From NCBI RefSeq assembly GCF_025369935.1, contig NZ_CP104467.1, positions 7,509,001 to 7,573,000 on the forward strand: DNA of 64,000 nucleotides. The letters run 5' to 3'. Position 1 is the stretch's first letter; the number at the start of each line of letters is the position of its first letter. Below, in pieces: positions 8,405 to 15,072 of the stretch. The notes beneath the pieces were generated by a model, which was not told the DNA's origin, searched no databases, and saw only the letters and a program-made list of their open reading frames with translations. Source of the DNA: Paenibacillus andongensis. GTDB lineage: Bacteria > Bacillota > Bacilli > Paenibacillales > NBRC-103111. The position numbers and the translations under genes are program-made.

Positions 8405-8686
8405 GTGAAAAGCTACTTGGCAGAACGCTTGGACCGTATCATTCATGATGTCTCTGCCGTTTCGAATATTGAAGCTGCTGATTTGATGAAGCGTTTAGCA
8501 CAAGGTGAGAATTTGGCGCAAGCGGCGGAAACCGATTCCGACTCCTTGCTCTATCAATTATTAGCTCAAGCGAATGAGAATATGAATGCCTTCGTAACCG
8601 CTGGAAGTGTCAGCGAGGATGACGCTGCTGTATTCAAAACAGACTATGCGGCAGGTGTCAGTAAACTTTTGAGCGTTAACGAATAA
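8405..8686 (+). CDS. small hypothetical protein, start uncertain
   Basis: An open frame ends at 8686. The C-terminal 90 residues look genuine: charged and helical, with IEAADLMKRLAQGENLAQAA and a Glu/Asp-rich end. The frame stays open upstream to 8165, but that part overlaps the bmrC start region on the other strand and has no ribosome binding site. The GTG at 8405, about 10 bases after AAGG, is the best visible start, giving 93 residues. The motif with 'LAQGENLAQAA' resembles short repeats in some Bacillales secreted proteins, but no signal peptide is present. A terminator follows at once. No function is assigned. Confidence 0.45.
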   Translation: MKSYLAERLDRIIHDVSAVSNIEAADLMKRLAQGENLAQAAETDSDSLLYQLLAQANENMNAFVTAGSVSEDDAAVFKTDYAAGVSKLLSVNE

Positions 8687-8700
8687 TCCACAACCTTTTG

Positions 8701-8752
8701 AAAAGGGCTTTCCCCGAATTCACTCAAAGTGATGAAGGGAACGCCTTTTTTT
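8701..8752 (+). terminator. terminator after the small ORF at 8405
   Basis: An imperfect stem pairs AAAGGGCTTTCCC with GGGAACGCCTTTT and is followed by T7. A small inner hairpin CACT/AGTG caps it. It ends the transcript of the preceding small gene. Confidence 0.7.
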
Positions 8753-8887
8753 GTATAGGTATGAATAGACATGTGATCTCAGATAATAAACGGAGCGTTC
8801 CTTGCAACAATATCCAAATTCACTCCGTTTAATACAACGAGAAGGCAAGAATATATCAAAACTTACATACAGGAAGGAATTACAACT

Positions 8888-9928
8888 ATGAATCGCACTA
8901 TGAGAAAGAGTCTAGCTATTCTATCCCTATCCGCCATGATGACGACGGGCGCAGCATATGCTGCACCGAACGAAACGGTCCAAACGACTACGATTATGCC
9001 TGTCACTACACAAGCTGTTTCAGAGGCTATTTCTGTTCAAGTCAATGGAGGAGCCCTTTCCGAGAAAGGTTATCTGAAAGCTGCTGCGACTGAACCTATG
9101 CTGCCGCTTCGAGCTGTAACGGAGAGCCTGGGCTTCAAACTCACATGGAATCAAGAAACACTTTCCGTTGATTTGTTGAAAGGCAATGTATTTACTACCG
9201 TCAAGACGGGCGAAGATCGCTATGCCATTAATAAAATGTTCACAACGCTTGGTACGGCGCCTGAATTGGTCGATAACAAGCTTTACGTGCCTTCTTCCTT
9301 TGTCAACAAAGTGCTGCACGGTTCTGTCACAACGGAAGGAGCTTCCGTTTCCATCGCAATGAAAGAGGAGGTTAAAAAAGTTCAAACAACTGGCGTTATT
9401 ACATCGATTCGACCTATTGGTGATTATACCGCGATTCAGATTCAGGGTATTGGCACGGAGGGGATGGTCCTCAATGTGAACAAGGATACGGAATATCAAA
9501 TGCTGGATGGCACGAAGCTTAGCCTTTCCGATCTTCATGTTGGTTTAACCGTTTCTGCCGAACATTCTATGGCTGTTACGATGAGCTTGCCGCCACAAAC
9601 GTCCACTTCCAAGATTACGGTTTTGGACACGAAAAGAGAGGCGAATACACTGGGTACATCGGGTGTGATTGAAGAAGTCCGCAGCGATGATAAAGGCAAT
9701 GTGAGTCTCCTTGTTAAAGGTACCGGTTTAACGGAAACATCTCCGAGTGAGGTTGTTCTACACATTGGAGACGAAACAGCTATCGTCGATAAAAACGGCG
9801 ATAAAGTGGAGAAATCCGCTCTTGTTAAAGGCGCGAATGTTATCGGATTTTACGGACCTGCACTGACGAAAAGCCTTCCTCCTATCGGCCAGGCATGGAA
9901 AATTGTTGTAGCCGCTAAACAAGAATAA
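8888..9928 (+). CDS. secreted stalk-domain (copper amine oxidase N-like) protein
   Basis: A 346-residue exported protein. Residues 1-25 are a signal peptide (basic start, hydrophobic core, cleavage near AAYA-AP). Residues about 47-155 match the copper amine oxidase N-terminal (stalk) domain, with MLPLRAVTESLGFKLTW, a YAINK strand and LYVPSSFVNKVL. The rest is beta-rich, with no catalytic motif. Such proteins are common in Paenibacillus and often serve as wall-associated or protease-inhibitor-like modules; no enzyme activity is implied. The ribosome binding site is AGGAAGG. A 8-base inverted repeat (AAACGGAG at 8787, CTCCGTTT at 8824) lies in the leader. A terminator follows the gene. Confidence 0.8.
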   Translation: MNRTMRKSLAILSLSAMMTTGAAYAAPNETVQTTTIMPVTTQAVSEAISVQVNGGALSEKGYLKAAATEPMLPLRAVTESLGFKLTWNQETLSVDLLKGNVFTTVKTGEDRYAINKMFTTLGTAPELVDNKLYVPSSFVNKVLHGSVTTEGASVSIAMKEEVKKVQTTGVITSIRPIGDYTAIQIQGIGTEGMVLNVNKDTEYQMLDGTKLSLSDLHVGLTVSAEHSMAVTMSLPPQTSTSKITVLDTKREANTLGTSGVIEEVRSDDKGNVSLLVKGTGLTETSPSEVVLHIGDETAIVDKNGDKVEKSALVKGANVIGFYGPALTKSLPPIGQAWKIVVAAKQE

Positions 9929-9950
9929 GTTATTGCTTTTAAAATATCGA

Positions 9951-9980
9951 AGAAACCTTCCAGCTTTGGAGGGTTTCTTT
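9951..9980 (+). terminator. terminator after the stalk-domain gene
   Basis: A hairpin pairs AGAAACCTTCCA with TGGAGGGTTTCT around a 4-base loop, ending in a short T run. It separates the secreted protein gene from thrC. Confidence 0.75.
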
Positions 9981-10062
9981 GCTCATTTGTAAAGTATCTA
10001 CACTGTCCAAATGGTCTGTTTTTTGATACAATAACTGAAAATTCAATCGTAAGGGGACTCAT

Positions 10063-11451
10063 ATGGAATACATTAGCACTCGCGGAAAAGTAGAACCCCT
10101 CGGCTTCATCGACGCCATCTTGATGGGATTGGCAGACGACGGCGGTTTACTTGTTCCTAAGCATATCCCACAATTATCGGCAGACACGTTACAGAAATGG
10201 CAAAAGCTCTCCTACTCGGAGCTGGCTCTTGAAATCTTCTCGCTATATGTGAATAACGAAATCCCACGCAATGAGCTGAAGCAGCTCGTTGACGACAGCT
10301 ATGCAACCTTCCGGGATGACGCTGTAACACCGGTCAAACGTCTGAACGACGGCACGTATGTGCTGGAATTGTTCCACGGACCTACTTTTGCATTTAAAGA
10401 CATCGCTCTGCAATTCTTGGGCAATCTCTACTCGTACGTTTCCCGTAAAACGAATTCAATTATCCATATTCTTGGAGCAACTTCAGGGGACACAGGAGCT
10501 TCGGCGATTGAAGGTGTGCGCGGTAAAGAAGGCATCCGGATCTGTATCCTTCACCCTCACGGGAAGGTCAGTAAGGTCCAAGAGCTGCAAATGACTACAG
10601 TTGACGACGCGAATGTACTGAATCTTTCCGTTGAAGGCACTTTCGATGACTGCCAGCGTATTATCAAAGAGCTGTTCGCTGACGTTGACTTCAAGCACCG
10701 CTACCATTTGCGTGCGATTAACTCCATCAACATTGCCCGCATTTTGGCACAAACGGTGTATTACTTCTATGCTTACTTCCAATTAGCGAAAGATAATCAA
10801 ACTGAAAAGATAAATTTCAGTGTGCCGACCGGTAACTTCGGCGATATCTTCGCTGGCTATTTGGCACAGAAAATGGGGCTTCCCATCCATAAACTCATTC
10901 TTGCAACGAATGAAAACAATATTCTTGAGCGTTTCGTACAAGATGGTGTCTATCAACCAGGTGCGTTCCGCGGAACATACAGTCCTTCCATGGACATTCA
11001 AGTGGCTAGCAACTTCGAGCGCTACTTGTTCTACCTCTATGGCGAGGACGCGCAAGCTGTCTCGGCAATCATGGATCAATTCAAGGCCGAAGGCCGTGTT
11101 GTTATTCCTGCCGACAAGCTGCAAGCCGTGCAAGCTGACTTTGCTGCCTATGGCGTTCAGAACGAAGAGTGCCTCGACACCATTAGCGAGTACTATGAGA
11201 AGTACGCGTACCTTCTCGATCCGCATACAGCTTGCGGGGTAGCTGCTGCTGACAAGCTTGCTGTAGCCGGCGAAGTGACGGTTGCCCTTTCGACTGCTCA
11301 TCCAGCTAAATTCGATGAGTCCATCCGTTTGCGCAACATTGAGCAAACTTATCCGCAGCAAATTCAAGCGCTGTTCGACAAGCCGCAGTTCCAGACGGTG
11401 GTTGGTGGATCAAACGACGAGATCAAGGATCAACTCGTGAAGTTTTTCTAA
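10063..11451 (+). CDS. thrC: threonine synthase, long form
   Basis: A 462-residue PLP enzyme that converts O-phosphohomoserine to threonine in the cytoplasm. The PLP-lysine motif is FHGPTFAFKDIALQF near residue 103. ATSGDTGASAIEG and VPTGNFGDIFAGY are the phosphate- and cofactor-binding loops of the family. It is the long (about 430-515 residue) type found in Escherichia coli, clostridia and fungi, not the 352-residue type of B. subtilis ThrC. It stands alone, with no hom or thrB beside it. AAGGGGA lies 5 bases before the ATG and a strong terminator follows. Confidence 0.95.
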   Translation: MEYISTRGKVEPLGFIDAILMGLADDGGLLVPKHIPQLSADTLQKWQKLSYSELALEIFSLYVNNEIPRNELKQLVDDSYATFRDDAVTPVKRLNDGTYVLELFHGPTFAFKDIALQFLGNLYSYVSRKTNSIIHILGATSGDTGASAIEGVRGKEGIRICILHPHGKVSKVQELQMTTVDDANVLNLSVEGTFDDCQRIIKELFADVDFKHRYHLRAINSINIARILAQTVYYFYAYFQLAKDNQTEKINFSVPTGNFGDIFAGYLAQKMGLPIHKLILATNENNILERFVQDGVYQPGAFRGTYSPSMDIQVASNFERYLFYLYGEDAQAVSAIMDQFKAEGRVVIPADKLQAVQADFAAYGVQNEECLDTISEYYEKYAYLLDPHTACGVAAADKLAVAGEVTVALSTAHPAKFDESIRLRNIEQTYPQQIQALFDKPQFQTVVGGSNDEIKDQLVKFF

Positions 11452-11465
11452 TTTAGGACGTAAAG

Positions 11466-11500
11466 AAGCCTCGGAGACAATTGTCTTCGAGGCTTTTTTT
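11466..11500 (+). terminator. terminator after thrC
   Basis: AAGCCTCG pairs with CGAGGCTT, with an inner AGACAATTGTCT stem, followed by T7. It is a textbook intrinsic terminator. Confidence 0.88.
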
Positions 11501-11530
11501 ACAACTTTTCGCTTCATTTTCCCACTTCAT

Positions 11531-11710
11531 TTACGCGTGATCAATCCACAGTTTTCTTAAATCGCCTTTCAGCTTCACCATCGATTCGGTATAGCATTTC
11601 ATTTTGACGACGGCGTGTTCGTCCACCATCTTGGCCTCTGCTCTAAGAGGAACAACACTTAAGGCAATGGACATCGACAACAGTGTTACCTTTAGAAACT
11701 TGCCTTGCAT
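11531..11710 (-). CDS. small exported peptide, probably truncated
   Basis: A 59-residue product starting at the ATG at 11710, with AAAGGAGAG upstream. Residues 1-25 form a signal peptide (KFLKVTLLSMSIALSVVPLR, cleavage near AEA-K). The end reads MVKLKGDLRKLWIDHA and then stops. The K-x-LRKLW-x-xH pattern recalls the opening helix of a Bacillales family whose members usually continue with a Trp-Thr-Arg stretch, which is absent here. The gene may be a cut-down copy whose end was lost, or a real short peptide. It converges on thrC and has no visible partner. Confidence 0.45.
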   Translation of the reverse strand: MQGKFLKVTLLSMSIALSVVPLRAEAKMVDEHAVVKMKCYTESMVKLKGDLRKLWIDHA

Positions 11711-11904
11711 CAACATCTCTCCTTTTGGCATAAAAGGGTGCATCAGTCTGAAGACCACAATGCCAACGCAGAAAAGGAAGACCACAACGGAGAAAAATCA
11801 GTCTTCCGACCGATACCGTCCTCCCCCTGAGTAGGAAGACACTTTTTCCATGTCATGATATTCTTAAAGTAATTGAGAATGGATAATAACGTTTAGGAGT
11901 GAGC

Positions 11905-12420
11905 ATGTTGGATCTGAATCGCAGCGCCTTTCTTGGCCCTATATTGATTATTTTAGGTATTTTTATGTTTCTAAAAGGGGATAGCTCGTTCAATGCGGGT
12001 ACCATTTTCGAGTATTTCTGGCCAACCTTGTTTGTCATTCCGGTGGGCGTATTTTTCCATTGGTTATACTTCTTCATCCTGCAGCGTCGGGGTGTTGGCG
12101 TGCTTGTCCCAGGGGGGATTCTCCTAACGACCGGCATCATCTGCCAAATCTCCATGCTGTTCGATATCTGGCACCTTATGTGGCCTGGATTCATGCTGGC
12201 TGTTGCTGTGGGTTTATTCGAACTGTATTGGTTCGGGGGACGAAATAAATGGTTGCTCATCCCGATTAATATTCTAACCGTCATGTCCCTTTTGTTCTTC
12301 GCCATTTTCTCCATAGGGTCTATTTTCAGCATGGTTTTCCACAACCAACCGATCATTGCCATCGTTCTCATCATAGCTGGCGGCTTGATGATGATTATGC
12401 GTAATCGGAAATCTATGTAA
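11905..12420 (+). CDS. multi-pass membrane protein of unknown function
   Basis: A 171-residue protein with five or six hydrophobic helices: GPILIILGIFMFLKG, FWPTLFVIPVGVFFHWLYFF, GVLVPGGILLTTGIICQIS, WPGFMLAVAVGLFELYWF, NILTVMSLLFFAIFSIG and PIIAIVLIIAGGLMMIM. The pattern of paired helices with WP motifs is that of the LiaI/LiaF-like or DUF5668-type membrane proteins of Firmicutes. The ATG at 11905 is preferred over the GTG at 11899, as TAGGAG stands 5 bases upstream. No partner gene adjoins it, so its role cannot be inferred. Confidence 0.72.
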   Translation: MLDLNRSAFLGPILIILGIFMFLKGDSSFNAGTIFEYFWPTLFVIPVGVFFHWLYFFILQRRGVGVLVPGGILLTTGIICQISMLFDIWHLMWPGFMLAVAVGLFELYWFGGRNKWLLIPINILTVMSLLFFAIFSIGSIFSMVFHNQPIIAIVLIIAGGLMMIMRNRKSM

Positions 12421-12570
12421 TTTATCGAGAGAAGGATTACCCACTCCTTTTGGACGCGAGTGTTGTGCAGTGCGGTCAATGCCGAGAAAAATTATTTGAA
12501 GACGCAAGCTACTATCATCAATAAGAGGCTTGCTCCAAGTCACGTTGGATCCAAACTCCTAAGTAATCGT

Positions 12571-12758
12571 GAAGTTGTATTTTGTACAACTTCTCACAGG
12601 CAAAAACCGCGTTCCCCTTGCGAATGTTGCAGAAAATGCAACAATTTTCCTGCAAATTAGCTCATTTCTCTGAAATTAAGTGAAATTGTTGTACGGCATA
12701 CAACAATTTCAGCTTAATTGAGAAAAACCGGCGAAATTGTTGTACGTTTTACAACTTT
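12571..12758. repeat. cluster of four related palindromes with 5-base loops
   Basis: Four hairpins of form GTTGYA-N5-TRCAAC follow one another: 12571-12593 (9-base perfect arms), 12625-12643 (TGTTGCA arms), 12681-12711 (TGAAATTGTTGTA, 13-base perfect arms, extended by AATTAAG/CTTAATT) and 12735-12758 (GTTGTA core). Every loop is 5 bases. A fifth copy lies at 39891-39914. Together with the hexamer repeat at 12779, they fill most of the gene-free interval 12421-12866. They look like a dispersed REP-like element. Confidence 0.72.
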
Positions 12759-12778
12759 GGCGGGGAAAGAGCGAGAAC

Positions 12779-12820
12779 AAGACCAAGACCAAGACCAAGA
12801 CCAAGACCGAGACCAAGACC
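12779..12820. repeat. hexamer tandem repeat (AAGACC)7
   Basis: Seven consecutive hexamers; six read AAGACC and the sixth reads GAGACC. It lies between the palindrome cluster and the terminator of the intradiol dioxygenase gene. Copy number is likely to vary between strains. It is not inside a recognisable gene. Confidence 0.85.
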
Positions 12821-12860
12821 AAAAGGAGCCTCATGATTTACTGATTTCTCATGGGCTCCT
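12820..12860 (-). terminator. terminator of the intradiol dioxygenase gene
   Basis: On the minus strand AGGAGCCCATGA pairs with TCATGAGGCTCCT and is followed by TTTT. It lies just beyond the stop of the gene at 12867. Confidence 0.7.
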
Positions 12861-12866
12861 ATTTAT

Positions 12867-13547
12867 TTATACCTTTACAACGAATTGATAGGCGCCCGAC
12901 TGGCTGCCATCGGCATTGCTTTTCATATCCATCAGCAGTGCCTTGTTGTAGATGCCATCCTTCGCATTGCCCGCTTCATTCGGGAAAAAAAGCTGACTCG
13001 TCAGCACCTGACCATTCGGCGCCTGCACCTTCACATGGATATGGCGCGTTCGGCCTGGGTACAAGCCTGGCACAATCGTTTTCAATGTAAACTTGCCTTT
13101 ATCATCTGTGTATTGATGTCCCCGAAGGGTAAAGCCTTTGTTATCATATTGACCGGCGTCATCTGCTTGCCAGAAGTCCAATAACGCATGCGCTACCGGT
13201 TTACACGCCGTGGACACAACGTAGCCTACAATCGTAAGCTTCGTTCCCTTCATTCCTTGCTCCAGTAGAGAACTTCTCTCCGGCGAGTTCGGTGTAAAAT
13301 ACGGACCCTCGGTCACAGCTGGCGTCAGCTCCTCCGGCGAACCGCACGCAGGTGTCGGCTCCAGATTCGCCGCTTTCGGTGATTCGCTCGCCGCTTTACC
13401 TTCCGGCTGAGCCGTTGCTCCGCTGCCCAAATTAATTCCGCAGGCCGCTAACGCTGCACTGGTGACCATGAGAACACTGGATACCAAGAACTTACGACGC
13501 GTTATTTTCGTAATCGATGATTTCAACTCCGTTGGCTTCTCTTCCAT
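12867..13547 (-). CDS. intradiol ring-cleavage dioxygenase, Tat-type lipoprotein
   Basis: A 226-residue protein. The N-terminus has TRRKFLVSS (twin-arginine) and a lipobox LAAC at about residue 35, so export by Tat and attachment to the outer face of the membrane are likely. Residues about 75-226 form the intradiol dioxygenase fold. Candidate ferric-iron ligands are Tyr in TEGPYF, Tyr in GLYPGR, and the two His in RHIHVKV. Cytoplasmic relatives open catechol between the hydroxyls; the exported Firmicute versions have less clear substrates. GGGGGGA precedes the ATG. It stands alone with its own terminator, though the quinone cluster at the left edge of the window shows a similar theme. Confidence 0.85.
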   Translation of the reverse strand: MEEKPTELKSSITKITRRKFLVSSVLMVTSAALAACGINLGSGATAQPEGKAASESPKAANLEPTPACGSPEELTPAVTEGPYFTPNSPERSSLLEQGMKGTKLTIVGYVVSTACKPVAHALLDFWQADDAGQYDNKGFTLRGHQYTDDKGKFTLKTIVPGLYPGRTRHIHVKVQAPNGQVLTSQLFFPNEAGNAKDGIYNKALLMDMKSNADGSQSGAYQFVVKV

Positions 13548-13676
13548 TGTCGTCCCCCCATTTCATCCTCTCGTACGACTAGAATAGCATGAAAATGGGA
13601 GCAATTCTCTGAAATTTAGCCTAAGATCGGCTTAAAATTTGCTGAAAATAGGCGCAGAATAATCAAAGTTCCAAAG

Positions 13677-14279
13677 CTATTTCGAAACAAAAGGATTCCC
13701 TTCGACCCAGAATCGCCATGGATACTCTCTGGCTTCCCCAGTATTGTCGATGCCGATTCTCGGTCCAGAAGCAACAGATTCTACCGCTCTCCCCTCCGCA
13801 ACGTAGAGAGGACGCTCAAAAATGGGTCTTCCATAATCCTCTTTTACAATACCAAGGGCTTTCGTTAGTTTGCCGGGACCGTTAGTGAGCTCCTTTAGCT
13901 TTTTATCAGAACCGCGGCGGTCATACATGAGATCAATTCCTGTACATGGCTCCACAGCTCGAATTAAGACAGCCTCTGGGTGACCTGGCTCCCCGCTTAC
14001 TATGTTCACTAGACAATGGGTATGCATCACGTAGGTATAGACATAGCCTGGAGCGCCAAACATGACTTCCGTTCTCGGTGTCCTGCGATTGCCAAAGCTA
14101 TGTGCGGCGCGGTCCCCGGGACCTATGTAGGCTTCCGTTTCAACGATCCAACCTGAAGCCACGCCTGCTTCTGTTTCTTTCACAATGAGCATGCCGAGTA
14201 ATGAACGTGCCAAAACGAGTGTAGGCTTCTCGAAAAAGGAAGCAACTACGGGTTGGGAAGGCAGAACATTCATATCCAT
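13677..14279 (-). CDS. 3-methyladenine DNA glycosylase (AAG/MPG family)
   Basis: A 200-residue base-excision repair enzyme. The family motifs are LARSLLGM near residue 25, GWIVETEAYIGPGDRAAHS near residue 43 with the catalytic Glu, RTPRTEVMFGAPGYVYTY near residue 66 and LTNGPGKLTKALGI near residue 130. It removes alkylated purines and hypoxanthine. Its ATG directly follows the TAA of the uracil-DNA glycosylase-like gene, with the ribosome binding site AAGGA inside the upstream gene, so the two glycosylases are translationally coupled. Confidence 0.92.
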   Translation of the reverse strand: MDMNVLPSQPVVASFFEKPTLVLARSLLGMLIVKETEAGVASGWIVETEAYIGPGDRAAHSFGNRRTPRTEVMFGAPGYVYTYVMHTHCLVNIVSGEPGHPEAVLIRAVEPCTGIDLMYDRRGSDKKLKELTNGPGKLTKALGIVKEDYGRPIFERPLYVAEGRAVESVASGPRIGIDNTGEAREYPWRFWVEGNPFVSK

Positions 14280-14759
14280 TTAAGTCATTTCCTTGATCCT
14301 TTGAGTAATAAGCTGAACATCCTGGACGAAATAATTCATAAGGACAGGTCTCCGGCGTACAGCGAGTGGATGATAAGAGAAAGCAATAGGTAACCCTTGG
14401 AATGTGTGCCACCTGCCCCTGAAGCTTTTTATATCGGCACCAACATCCGGAAATATAGAATCCACAACAACATTTCCTAGTCCAAACAACAAACTGGGTT
14501 TCTTCTCTTCAAGTTGAAGCTTTAAATGGGAAGAGCACGCCTCCCTGGCAATGGGCTTGTTATAAGCTCGAATCGGGCGACACTTCAATAAATAACTTAC
14601 ATAAACCATGCCAATACCCAGCCCTGCTTCCCTCATCCCCACCTGTAAAGTTTCCCTTGTACCGCATACGAAAGCTTGTCCCTCCTTGTCTTCACGGGCA
14701 CCCGGGTTATCCATAATAATAAAAATTGGAGCTTCGGGATTACCTTCCCCCCAAATCAC
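14280..14759 (-). CDS. uracil-DNA glycosylase family protein, N-terminus frame-disrupted
   Basis: The 159 residues from the GTG at 14759 show a family-4-like uracil-DNA glycosylase core: GEGNPEAPIFIIMDNPGAR near residue 4, YLLKCRPIRAYN near residue 56, and SYHPLAV near residue 128. Family-4 enzymes hold a 4Fe-4S cluster with four Cys. Only the C-x14-C pair (KCR...REAC) is inside this frame. The same frame stays open upstream and encodes GDCTFSCQQCELSKQRHR (a C-x2-C pair) but has no start codon before a TAG. An ATG with GGAAG before it stands at 14845 in another frame. One base gained or lost near 14808-14820, in a purine run, would join them, giving a gene of 14280-14845. Coupled to the downstream glycosylase gene. 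Confidence 0.72.
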   Translation of the reverse strand: MIWGEGNPEAPIFIIMDNPGAREDKEGQAFVCGTRETLQVGMREAGLGIGMVYVSYLLKCRPIRAYNKPIAREACSSHLKLQLEEKKPSLLFGLGNVVVDSIFPDVGADIKSFRGRWHTFQGLPIAFSYHPLAVRRRPVLMNYFVQDVQLITQRIKEMT

Positions 14760-15072
14760 ACGATGGCGCTGCTTGGAAAGCTCACATTGCTGGCATGAGA
14801 AGGTGCAGTCTCCTCTTCTAAAATAACGGCTTTGAAATCTGACATTCTTAACTTCCTATCCTTATCTTTAATTGGATCTTAAATTATTTTTCCCTGAAAA
14901 TTTTTATTTAATGTTAGTTCCAATTTCTGCGATTATCAACCACTATTTTTGTTTTAAAACTTGACTTCTTTAATTGTAGACCGATCCATAACATCAACGA
15001 AGGAACTACAAAAAACCAGCCGTTCTGTAAGCATTCAAAATCTGTGTCACATATTTTGTCCCTGTTGTTCTC

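Noticed and set aside
11604..11834. Plus-strand frame opposite the small exported peptide
   Set aside because: No ribosome binding site and no recognisable domain; it mirrors the signal peptide gene on the minus strand.
12430..12520. A short frame ending VQCGQCREKLFEDASYYHQ with a C-x2-C motif after the membrane protein gene
   Set aside because: No in-frame ATG or well-placed start exists, and it stops after about 24 residues. It may be a remnant but cannot be supported as a gene.
12571..12820. Possible CRISPR array
   Set aside because: The repeats are palindromes of differing sequence and an adjacent hexamer tract, without equal spacers, and no cas gene is near.
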